From positions 98,955 to 162,954 of the forward strand of contig NZ_JAUMIT010000007.1 of the NCBI RefSeq assembly GCF_030519655.1: 64,000 nucleotides of DNA, in the 5' to 3' direction. The DNA is from Wenyingzhuangia gilva (GTDB taxonomy: Bacteria; Bacteroidota; Bacteroidia; Flavobacteriales; Flavobacteriaceae). A program made the translations under genes and the position numbers. Numbering within the stretch: position 1 is the first letter of the stretch; every line of letters begins with the position of its first letter. Below, piece by piece: positions 1-7,751 of the stretch. Below the pieces are notes generated by a model that was not told the DNA's origin, ran no database searches, and saw nothing but the letters and a program-made list of their open reading frames with translations.

Positions 1-1
1 T

Positions 2-1756
2 ACAGGAGTATTTTATAAGCAATTTGGAATCACTTTGATTATTGCCATTTTAATTTCTGCTGTAAACGCCTTAACCTTAAGTCCTGCGCTTTGTGCATTG
101 TTTTTAAAATCACATCATGAAGATCATGAAGACAAAAAAGGAATTCATCGTTTTTACGCTGCTTTTAACACTGGATTTAATGCTACTGTTGATAGATATG
201 GTAAATCATTACAGTTCTTGTACAAAAGAAAATGGATTACGTTGATTTTAGTTGTATTGACTTTTGGAGGGATCTATTATACTTCTCAAAACACCCCTAC
301 AGGATTTGTTCCTAATGAAGATAGAGGGATGATTTTTACAAACATTGAATTACCTGCTGGGGCTTCTTTGGATAGAACAAGTATTATTACCGAAGAATTG
401 TATGCTAAAATTAAAGATATCCCAGGAATTGAAGGAGTATCTTTTATTAAAGGAAATAGTTTATTAAGTGGTTCTGGAAGTAACTATGCTATTGGGTTTG
501 TTAAATTAACCGATTGGGCAGAACGTAAAGATCCATCACTTTCTACCGCTGCAATTACAGGAAAACTATTTGGTGTGGCCTCTACCGTTGCTGGAGCCAA
601 TATTATTTTCTTCTCTCCTCCTAGTATTAGAGGGTTTGGTAACTCAGCTGGTTTTGAAGTCAACTTGTTAGACCGTTTTGGAGGAGATTTAAAAGAATTA
701 GATGCCACCAACCAACAATTTATGGCTGCATTGATGAGTCACCCAGAAGTAAAATATGCACAATCTGCTTTTAACGTAAACTACCCTCAATATGAAATGG
801 AAGTAAACGTGCCTTTGGCTAAAGAAACAGGGGTGCCTATTAACAGTATTTTCTCAACCTTACAAAGTTATATTGGTGGAGTTTATGCTTCGGATTTTGC
901 CAGATTTGGGAAACAATACAGAGTGTATATACAAGCATTGCCAGAAGACAGAGCAGATGTTAATTCTTTAGATAAAATTTATGTAAGAACTAACAAGGGT
1001 GAAATGTCACCTATTACACAGTTTGTAAAATTAAAAAGAGTGTATGGACCACAATCTGTAACTCGTTTTAACTTGTACAATTCAACCACCATTAGTGGAG
1101 CGGTAAATGAAGGATACAGTACTGGAGATGCAATTAAAGTAATTGAAGAGGAAGTAGCAAAACTACCAAGTAACTATAGTGTAGCGTATTCAGGTTTGAC
1201 TCGTGAAGAGGTCAATGCAGGAAACCAAACTACTTATATTCTTATTTTAAGCTTACTGTTTGTGTACTTCTTGTTAGCGGCACAATACGAAAGTTATATT
1301 TTGCCATTGTCAGTTATTTTATCTATTCCATTAGGAGTATTTGGAGCATACATCACCACCAACCTAGCAGGATTAGAAAACAATATCTATTTCCAAATTG
1401 CTTTAATCATGTTGATTGGGTTGTTGGCTAAAAATGCCATCTTAATTGTAGAGTTTGCATTACAAAGAAGAAAAAATGGAGAAAGCATTTCAGATGCTGC
1501 GATACACGGAGCAAAAACACGTTTAAGACCTATTTTAATGACGTCTTTCGCCTTTATTTTAGGATTGATGCCATTGGTGTTAGCACAAGGAGTTGGAGCG
1601 GCAGGAAACAGATCTATTGGTACGGGTGCTGTAGGTGGATTGTTGATAGGTACTATTTTAGGGGTGTTTATCATTCCAGTATTGTTTATTGTATTCCAAA
1701 CCTTACAAGAAAAGGTGTCAAAAACAGCACATGAATTAACAAAAGACATTGAGTAA
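2..1756 (+). CDS. RND multidrug efflux permease (AcrB/MexB family), 3' part
   Basis: Inner-membrane, proton-driven pump subunit of a tripartite drug exporter. The gene runs in from the left edge: the frame is open from base 2, and the apparent start near base 35 is only an internal TTG. What is present is the second half of an HAE1-type permease: end of TM6 (TLSPALCALFLK), TM7 (ITLILVVLTFGGIYY), the large second periplasmic loop, then TM8-TM12. Typical signatures are LLAAQYESYILPLSV, a TM10 lysine in GLLAKNAILIVEFA, and LRPILMTSFAFILGLMPL. The TM4 aspartates of the proton relay lie outside the window. The outer-membrane partner starts 2 bp downstream, so the two are co-transcribed; the membrane-fusion protein is presumably upstream. 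Substrate cannot be read from sequence. Confidence 0.95.
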   Translation, partial: TGVFYKQFGITLIIAILISAVNALTLSPALCALFLKSHHEDHEDKKGIHRFYAAFNTGFNATVDRYGKSLQFLYKRKWITLILVVLTFGGIYYTSQNTPTGFVPNEDRGMIFTNIELPAGASLDRTSIITEELYAKIKDIPGIEGVSFIKGNSLLSGSGSNYAIGFVKLTDWAERKDPSLSTAAITGKLFGVASTVAGANIIFFSPPSIRGFGNSAGFEVNLLDRFGGDLKELDATNQQFMAALMSHPEVKYAQSAFNVNYPQYEMEVNVPLAKETGVPINSIFSTLQSYIGGVYASDFARFGKQYRVYIQALPEDRADVNSLDKIYVRTNKGEMSPITQFVKLKRVYGPQSVTRFNLYNSTTISGAVNEGYSTGDAIKVIEEEVAKLPSNYSVAYSGLTREEVNAGNQTTYILILSLLFVYFLLAAQYESYILPLSVILSIPLGVFGAYITTNLAGLENNIYFQIALIMLIGLLAKNAILIVEFALQRRKNGESISDAAIHGAKTRLRPILMTSFAFILGLMPLVLAQGVGAAGNRSIGTGAVGGLLIGTILGVFIIPVLFIVFQTLQEKVSKTAHELTKDIE

Positions 1757-1758
1757 TT

Positions 1759-3177
1759 ATGAAAAAATATAATAAATATAAAGTAGCCACCATGTTAGGA
1801 GTATCCGTACTCCTAACCTCTTGCTTGGCTGTGAAAGATTACAAACAACCAACTGTAAAAGAAACTTCTAAAGAAGTTTTTAGGGTTGAAGAAGCGCAAG
1901 TGAAACAAGCCGATACCGTTTCTATGGCAGCTTTTTCTTGGAAAACCATGTTTACCGATACTTATTTACAAGCATATGTTGAGGAAGCATTAAAGAACAA
2001 TTTTGATTTACAAATCGCCATCAAACAAATGGAATCTGCCGAGTCTTATTTAAAGCAAGGAAAAGCAGGGTATTTACCAACATTTAGTATTGGAGCTAAT
2101 GTAAATGATCAAGAAGTTTCTAAGAATAGTAGATTTGGTAGTTTTTCTCCTAACAGATCTATACAAACTTATGAATTGAGTGGAAACTTATCTTGGGAAG
2201 CAGATATTTGGGGTAAAATAAGAAGTAACAAAAGAGCTAGTTTGGCAAGTTATTTACAATCGGAAGCAGCACAACAAGCTGTGAGATCTGAATTGATTTC
2301 TAGAATTGTGAGTACTTATTATCAATTATTAGCGTTGGATGCTCAGTTAGAAATTACCAATCAAACTATTGCCGTTCGTAAAAAAGGAGTTGAAACCATT
2401 AAGGCTTTAAAGGAGTCTGGACAAGTAAATCAAGTAGCGGTAGATCAAAATATTGCTCAATATAACAATGCTGAAGCACTTAAAATAGACTTAGAAGCTT
2501 CTATTTTTCAGTTAGAAAACAGCTTGAGTATTTTGTTAGGAACCACTCCTAGAAAATTTGAAAGAAGTGAGTTGAGTAAACAATCTATTGATACAGATAT
2601 GCAAATTGGAGTACCTGCTATGTTGTTAAGCAATAGGCCAGATGTAAAATCTGCTCAATATGCGATGATGCAAACTTTTGAAATGAAAAATGTTGCAAAA
2701 ACAAGTATGTATCCATCACTTACTTTAACAGCTTCTGGAGGATTCCAAGCCTTAGATGTTGATAGTTGGTTGACAGGGAATTCAATTTTCGCAAGTATTA
2801 TTGGAGGGATTACCCAACCTATTTTTAATCAAAGAAAATTAAAAACTCAGTTAGAGGTTGCCAAAAATGACGAAGCACAAGCGTTGTTAAACTATAGAAA
2901 AGCTTTGTTAGTTGCAGGTAGTGAAGTGTCAAATGCTTTGTATGCTTATGAAGCAGAATCGACCAAGTTTATATTTAGAGCCAAAGAAGCAGAAGCGTTG
3001 AGTAATGCAGAAATCAATTCTGAAGAGTTATTAAATAATGGTTATGCAACCTATTTAGATTTGTTAACGGCTAGACAGAGTGCTTTGAGTGCGAACTTAA
3101 ACTTAGTAGATAGCAAACTACAACAATTATTAACAGTGGTAGATTTGTACAAAGCCCTTGGTGGTGGTTGGCAATAA
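1759..3177 (+). CDS. Outer-membrane efflux channel lipoprotein (TolC/OprM, NodT type)
   Basis: Outer-membrane channel of the RND efflux complex encoded just upstream (2-bp gap). The 472-aa protein begins with a lipoprotein signal (GVSVLLTSC, lipidated Cys22) and has the two repeated OEP halves of long helices and strands expected for this family. Recognisable pieces are LSWEADIWGKIRSNKRAS, LLSNRPDVKSAQYAM and the C-terminal NNGYATYLDLLTARQSALSANLNLVDSKLQQL. Length is normal. A strong hairpin with a T-tract follows, ending the operon. Confidence 0.95.
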   Translation: MKKYNKYKVATMLGVSVLLTSCLAVKDYKQPTVKETSKEVFRVEEAQVKQADTVSMAAFSWKTMFTDTYLQAYVEEALKNNFDLQIAIKQMESAESYLKQGKAGYLPTFSIGANVNDQEVSKNSRFGSFSPNRSIQTYELSGNLSWEADIWGKIRSNKRASLASYLQSEAAQQAVRSELISRIVSTYYQLLALDAQLEITNQTIAVRKKGVETIKALKESGQVNQVAVDQNIAQYNNAEALKIDLEASIFQLENSLSILLGTTPRKFERSELSKQSIDTDMQIGVPAMLLSNRPDVKSAQYAMMQTFEMKNVAKTSMYPSLTLTASGGFQALDVDSWLTGNSIFASIIGGITQPIFNQRKLKTQLEVAKNDEAQALLNYRKALLVAGSEVSNALYAYEAESTKFIFRAKEAEALSNAEINSEELLNNGYATYLDLLTARQSALSANLNLVDSKLQQLLTVVDLYKALGGGWQ

Positions 3178-3200
3178 GTAACTTAATACTTATTTAGCAT

Positions 3201-3236
3201 AAAAAAAGCTCCAACGTTAACGTTGGAGCTTTTTTA
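3201..3236. terminator. Bidirectional intrinsic terminator
   Basis: Perfect stem AGCTCCAACG / CGTTGGAGCT around TTAA, flanked by an A-run on the left and a T-run on the right. It lies between the convergent efflux operon and the minus-strand 158-aa gene, so it can serve both directions. Confidence 0.9.
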
Positions 3237-3251
3237 TTTGTACTTCTATTT

Positions 3252-3728
3252 TTATTTAGGCCATAAAGCATTGTCATCATCATCCCACTTAACCCCAAAT
3301 TGAATTTCTTGTAAGATGTTATCTGTAAACCAAAAAAACATATTGGCTTCATCTACATCTATCAATTCATGATTAGGATTTTCTGGCGTAGAATAGTCTT
3401 CAAATTCCATGTCTCCTAATTCGTATTTTTCAATAAAATCTTGAACTTCTTCAATTCCTTTTCCTACCAATCCTACACCATTGATTTCAAAATAACTAGA
3501 ATTGATGGTAATGGTTTCTAATTTCCAATCCTCTTCCTCATCAAAAGAAAAGGCAATACCACAATTGTCGTAGTCCCAAGTTTCTACAGCATCCCCAGTT
3601 TCAAAATCTTTCTCAACTTCTTTGTCAGTAGGCATTCCTAAAATACTTAAAACATCTGTTTTTAACATTCCAAATTTTACAGCACCTACGCCTACTCCAA
3701 TTTCAATATTCTTTATTTGCTCAATCAT
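3252..3728 (-). CDS. Conserved hypothetical protein (158 aa), acidic
   Basis: No confident family. The acidic soluble protein starts with MIEQIKNIEIGVGVGAVKFG and has a GMLKTDVLSILGMPTD segment. That resembles the 'G-x-x-x-x-V-x-x-x-L-G-x-P' helix of BLIP/SmpA-like folds, but the resemblance is weak and no function follows. No signal peptide or membrane segment is visible. It is the last gene of a minus-strand run (ABC ATPase, permease, sigma-54 regulator, this gene), 34 bp after the regulator, so it is probably co-transcribed with it. Confidence 0.7.
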   Translation of the reverse strand: MIEQIKNIEIGVGVGAVKFGMLKTDVLSILGMPTDKEVEKDFETGDAVETWDYDNCGIAFSFDEEEDWKLETITINSSYFEINGVGLVGKGIEEVQDFIEKYELGDMEFEDYSTPENPNHELIDVDEANMFFWFTDNILQEIQFGVKWDDDDNALWPK

Positions 3729-3762
3729 AATATTTGGTCAATGACCTTTTTAAGTTCAATAT

Positions 3763-4926
3763 TTATTTACTAGCAAACATCTCAACATCTGTAGCACTAA
3801 TTTCTTTTTCTCCTAAAATTAACAAACGCTCAACCACGTTTCTTAACTCACGAATATTTCCTGTCCAATTATACTCTTGAAGTTTGCTAATAGCTTCCTT
3901 AGAAAAAGTTTTAAGAGCCATTCCTTGCTCCTTAGCAATAATAGCAGCAAAGTGTGTGATTAAAGTAGGAATATCATCTCTACGATCATTTAAAGAAGGG
4001 ACTTGAATTAAAATAACTGCCAAGCGGTGATATAAATCTTCTCTAAACCTACCTTCGGCAATTTCTTTACGCAAATCCTTATTGGTTGCTGCAAGTACTC
4101 TAACATCTACCTTAATATCTTTATCAGAACCTACCCTACTAATTTTACTTTCTTGTAAAGCTCTTAATACCTTTGCTTGTGCAGAAAGACTCATGTCTCC
4201 AATTTCATCTAAGAAAATGGTTCCTGCATTGGCTGCTTCAAATTTACCTGCACGGTCTTTATTAGCTCCAGTAAAAGATCCTTTTACATGACCAAACAAT
4301 TCACTTTCTATCAATTCTGATGGAATGGCAGCACAGTTAACTTCTACCATAGGAGCTTTTGAACGTTCGCTTAAATCGTGTAATCTGTGAGCCACCAATT
4401 CTTTTCCTGTTCCGTTAGGCCCTGTAATTAAAACACGAGCATCGGTTGGAGCTACTTTATCAATCATATTCTTGATATGTTTGATGGGTTGACTCTCCCC
4501 AATCATTTCGTATTTTTTGCTGACCTTTTTCTTTAATTGTCTATTCTCTACAATTAATTGTTTTTGGTCTAAGGCATTACGAACCGTATTTAAAAGTCTG
4601 TTTAAATCTGGTGGTTTAGAAATATAATCATAAGCTCCCATACGCATGGTTTGCACAGCAGTATCTAAATCTCCATGTCCAGAAATCATAATCACAGGAA
4701 TTTCAGGCTTTGATTCTTTTATTTTTTGCAATACTTCTACCCCATCCATTTTAGGCATTTTAATATCACAAAGAATTAAATCATAATCATGTTCTTTGAT
4801 CAACTCCAACCCTATCATTCCATCTTCTGCTTCTTCTACCTCATAGGTATTGTTTTCATCAGCAATAATTCTTTTTAAAACTCGTCTAATTGCTGCTTCA
4901 TCTTCTATCAGTAATATTTTACTCAT
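3763..4926 (-). CDS. Sigma-54-dependent response regulator lacking the Fis-type HTH
   Basis: NtrC-like activator of 387 aa. An N-terminal receiver domain (about 1-120) has acidic pocket E8/D9/E10 and phospho-acceptor Asp54 (LILCDIKMP). It is followed by an AAA+ sigma-54 interaction domain (about 145-380) with Walker A GPNGTGKELVA, the sigma-54 contact loop as GSFTGA, Walker B GTIFLDEIGDM and the WTGNIRELRN region. The protein ends about ten residues after the AAA+ domain (DVEMFASK), so the C-terminal DNA-binding Fis helix-turn-helix of ordinary NtrC proteins (450-470 aa) is absent. It may act from solution or on another DNA-bound partner. It sits 19 bp after an ABC permease gene. No cognate kinase is adjacent. 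Confidence 0.93.
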   Translation of the reverse strand: MSKILLIEDEAAIRRVLKRIIADENNTYEVEEAEDGMIGLELIKEHDYDLILCDIKMPKMDGVEVLQKIKESKPEIPVIMISGHGDLDTAVQTMRMGAYDYISKPPDLNRLLNTVRNALDQKQLIVENRQLKKKVSKKYEMIGESQPIKHIKNMIDKVAPTDARVLITGPNGTGKELVAHRLHDLSERSKAPMVEVNCAAIPSELIESELFGHVKGSFTGANKDRAGKFEAANAGTIFLDEIGDMSLSAQAKVLRALQESKISRVGSDKDIKVDVRVLAATNKDLRKEIAEGRFREDLYHRLAVILIQVPSLNDRRDDIPTLITHFAAIIAKEQGMALKTFSKEAISKLQEYNWTGNIRELRNVVERLLILGEKEISATDVEMFASK

Positions 4927-4945
4927 GCTTATTTAATATCAAAGG

Positions 4946-6190
4946 TTATTTTTGAAACATCCATTTTACCAATTGTTTCATACTTGGTTTGTTACCGTAG
5001 GTTAAAATTCCGATTCTATAAATTTTACTGGCAACATAAACCGTTGTGATAAAACTAACCAATAATAATGCCAAGGACAAAATTATTTCCCAGAGCGGAA
5101 CACCAAAAGGAATACGCATTAACATGACTACTGGAGAGGTAAAGGGTACAAAAGAAAACAAGACCGCGGTGCTTCCATTTGGATTTCCGTTAACCACGGT
5201 TACAATTCCTATATACACAGCAAACATAAGTGGTAATAAAATAGGATGTACAAATTGTTGTGTATCGGTTTCACTACTTACAGCGGCCCCTACTGCTGCA
5301 TAAAAACTACTGTATAATAAGTATCCACTTAAAAAGAAAAAGACAAAACCAACAAAGATTTGCGTGTAATTAATTTCCCAAATAATGTTAAAGATTTGTT
5401 CAACTTTTTCTGAATTCCCTCCTACAGAAGGGAAATAAATTTCTAATAAAAAAAGTCCTCCTAAAAGTAAAATTCCCCAAATTAAAAATTGCAATATACC
5501 CGCTAAGGCATTCCCAATAATTTTTCCCAACATTAGTTGAAAAGGTTTTACGGTACAAACCATAATTTCTACCACTCTGCTGTTTTTTTCTTCTATAATA
5601 CTACGCATTACAGCGTTACCATAGATAATTACAAACATCATGACCAAATAACCACTCCCAATGGCTACGGTTCCTTGTACCCATTTTTGAATGGTAGCAT
5701 GAGAATCATCTTTTTTGCTATAATGAATTGGGGTGTTTTCAGTTGCTTGTTTGATTACATACTCTTCAACTCCCTTATTTTTTAACTGTTGTAAAATCCA
5801 ATGTTTTTCTAAAATGGTTTCTAGAGAATGTAAAGGAATTTTATCATCGCCATAAATCTCCATCATGTTAGATAGTGGATTTGCATATATTAGACCATTT
5901 AAATCCTTATCATTGACAAGGGTTTTGGCATCCTTAAAAGAAATAACAGTTCTGTATTCTAATGCAATATTTGGGTTTTCTTTTTGAATATCAGCGGCTA
6001 TTTCAGGGGTGGTCACTGCTAAAATAGATACTTGTTTATAGTTGTCTTTGCTCTCTTTGCTTGCAAAATAAAAGATGGCAGCAAACATCCCAATCATTAA
6101 CATTGGACTTAAAAATATCAATACTAAATATGCTTTGCTACGAACTTTAGTAATGAACTCGCGTTGAATTATAAGAAGTAACTTATGCAT
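4946..6190 (-). CDS. ABC-2 type transporter permease (NatB-like)
   Basis: Membrane subunit of an ABC exporter, 414 aa. One N-terminal TM helix (about 20-43) is followed by a large extracytoplasmic region (about 45-170), then five or six TM helices. This is the NatB/YhaP arrangement. IIEEKNSRVVEIMVCTVKPFQLMLGKIIGNA is the conserved cytoplasmic helix motif after the second TM. The start overlaps the end of the ATPase gene by 8 bp, indicating translational coupling. By family it exports sodium or a hydrophobic compound; the actual substrate is not known. Confidence 0.92.
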   Translation of the reverse strand: MHKLLLIIQREFITKVRSKAYLVLIFLSPMLMIGMFAAIFYFASKESKDNYKQVSILAVTTPEIAADIQKENPNIALEYRTVISFKDAKTLVNDKDLNGLIYANPLSNMMEIYGDDKIPLHSLETILEKHWILQQLKNKGVEEYVIKQATENTPIHYSKKDDSHATIQKWVQGTVAIGSGYLVMMFVIIYGNAVMRSIIEEKNSRVVEIMVCTVKPFQLMLGKIIGNALAGILQFLIWGILLLGGLFLLEIYFPSVGGNSEKVEQIFNIIWEINYTQIFVGFVFFFLSGYLLYSSFYAAVGAAVSSETDTQQFVHPILLPLMFAVYIGIVTVVNGNPNGSTAVLFSFVPFTSPVVMLMRIPFGVPLWEIILSLALLLVSFITTVYVASKIYRIGILTYGNKPSMKQLVKWMFQK

Positions 6191-7106
6191 TTTCTATGGT
6201 TTTAATAAAGATATCTTGTAAACTTGGAGTATGTTGTTTGTAAGAAATTACTTTCCCCACTTTTAGTAAATCATGTAACAACTGATCGGTTTCTTTTTGA
6301 TTGTTTATCACTTCAAAACGAATTTCCTCTTCTTCTTTTTGGATGATATTGGTTTTATAATCAGCATTATTTAAAAACAATGTTAACTCGTTTTCTTGAT
6401 AGTTGTTTAACGTTACCTCAAAAACTTGTTGAACATATTTTTTCTGAATACTTTGAATGCTTCCTTCTAACAAAATATTTCCATGGTGAATTAAACACAA
6501 AGCATCACACATTTCAGCTACCGATTCCATTCTGTGAGAGGAAAATATAACTGTGGTTCCGTTTTTAGCCAATGTTTTGATTTCTTTGGCGATTAAATTT
6601 GCATTAATAGGATCAAAACCACTAAAAGGTTCATCTAAAATCAATAAATCTGGTTGGTGTAAAACCGTGATGATAAACTGTACTTTTTGAGCCATTCCTT
6701 TAGAAAGTCCTTGGATTTTCTTTTTTCTCCAATCCACAATATCAAACCTGTCTAACCAATAATTTAGTTGTTCTAAAGCGTTTACTTTGGTCATTCCTTT
6801 TAGTTGTCCAAAATACAAAGCCTGTTCTTCAATAGTCATGTTTTTATACAAACCACGCTCTTCTGGTAAATAACCAATATGTTTTACCGCTTCAGAAGTC
6901 ATAGGAGTTCCTTTGAAAATAATATGTCCACTATTGGCATCAATAATTTGATTCAGAATTCTAATCAACGAAGTCTTTCCTGCTCCATTTTGACCAATCA
7001 ATCCATAGACACTCCCTTTGGTTATTTCTATAGATATATGATTTAATGCTGTTTTGGTACCATATGATTTGTGTAACTTTTGAATACTGATGATTGGTTC
7101 TTGCAT
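6183..7106 (-). CDS. ABC transporter ATP-binding protein (NatA-like)
   Basis: Nucleotide-binding subunit (307 aa) for the permease encoded next. Walker A GQNGAGKTS (about 37-45), signature LSKGMAQKVQ, Walker B LLILDEPFSGFDP, switch His in FSSHRMESV, and a C-terminal DUF4162-like extension typical of NatA/YhaQ proteins. The 8-bp overlap with the permease implies equal expression. It is the first gene of the four-gene minus-strand run ending at 3252. Confidence 0.94.
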   Translation of the reverse strand: MQEPIISIQKLHKSYGTKTALNHISIEITKGSVYGLIGQNGAGKTSLIRILNQIIDANSGHIIFKGTPMTSEAVKHIGYLPEERGLYKNMTIEEQALYFGQLKGMTKVNALEQLNYWLDRFDIVDWRKKKIQGLSKGMAQKVQFIITVLHQPDLLILDEPFSGFDPINANLIAKEIKTLAKNGTTVIFSSHRMESVAEMCDALCLIHHGNILLEGSIQSIQKKYVQQVFEVTLNNYQENELTLFLNNADYKTNIIQKEEEEIRFEVINNQKETDQLLHDLLKVGKVISYKQHTPSLQDIFIKTIENA

Positions 7107-7266
7107 AAATGCTAAAATTCTTTAAGAGATTTCAAAGATATTATATGTTCATGAGTTTTTTTTTAAATTAAACAATAATTTATTTTAAACAAAACGATAA
7201 TAGGTGCAGTTTTTATTGATGAATTGACTATTTGTTGAGTGATTTTTTATGAAATTAACATATGTA

Positions 7267-7299
7267 TTGTGCAAGCATAATTATTTTTTGCTATCTTTA
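7267..7299 (+). promoter_or_regulatory. Candidate flavobacterial promoter of the marR-fadNAE operon
   Basis: TTG at 7267-7269 and TATCTTTA at 7292-7299, 22 bp apart, resemble the Bacteroidota -33 (TTG) and -7 (TAnnTTTG) elements. The last base differs from consensus. The marR start codon is 10 bp downstream. Confidence 0.4.
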
Positions 7300-7309
7300 A
7301 AAGAAAAAA

Positions 7310-7750
7310 ATGAAAGAAGCCAATACAATAAGTTTTGATTACCTATATAGATACACCTGGCAATCCATTAGTAAAATGTATAATGAAGAAGCTGTCAAAA
7401 AAGAAAGTTCAATGACCATTGGCTTTGTATTGATTAATATTCATTATAAAAATGGAACCCCCTCTACCATGCTTGGTCCTAGAATGGGAATAGAAGCTAC
7501 AAGCCTATCGAGAACCCTAAACAAGATGGAAGAATTAGGACTTATTTATAGAGAAAAAAATCCTGATGACGGTAGAAGTGTATTAATAAAACTAACACCG
7601 AAAGGAAAACAGCAAAGAGAAATATCAAAAGAAATAGTCTTAAAATTTAACCAAACAGTTGCCGAAAATTTAACCAAAAAACAAATAGAGAGTTTTTTAA
7701 ATGTGACAGAAACCATTCAAGAATTAATAGAACAAAAATTAATCTTTTAA
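7310..7750 (+). CDS. MarR family transcriptional regulator
   Basis: A 146-aa winged-helix regulator. The recognition region reads TMLGPRMGIEATSLSRTLNKMEE, followed by the wing with the family-typical DDGRSVLIKLTPKG. It is the first gene of the beta-oxidation operon and its stop lies 1 bp from the fadN start. By analogy with other fatty-acid MarR/TetR repressors it probably senses acyl-CoA or fatty acid and controls its own operon; that role is inference from position. Confidence 0.93.
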   Translation: MKEANTISFDYLYRYTWQSISKMYNEEAVKKESSMTIGFVLINIHYKNGTPSTMLGPRMGIEATSLSRTLNKMEELGLIYREKNPDDGRSVLIKLTPKGKQQREISKEIVLKFNQTVAENLTKKQIESFLNVTETIQELIEQKLIF

Positions 7751-7751
7751 G

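Noticed and set aside
5537..5785. 82-codon plus-strand frame within the ABC permease
   Set aside because: Lies fully inside a well-supported permease on the other strand.
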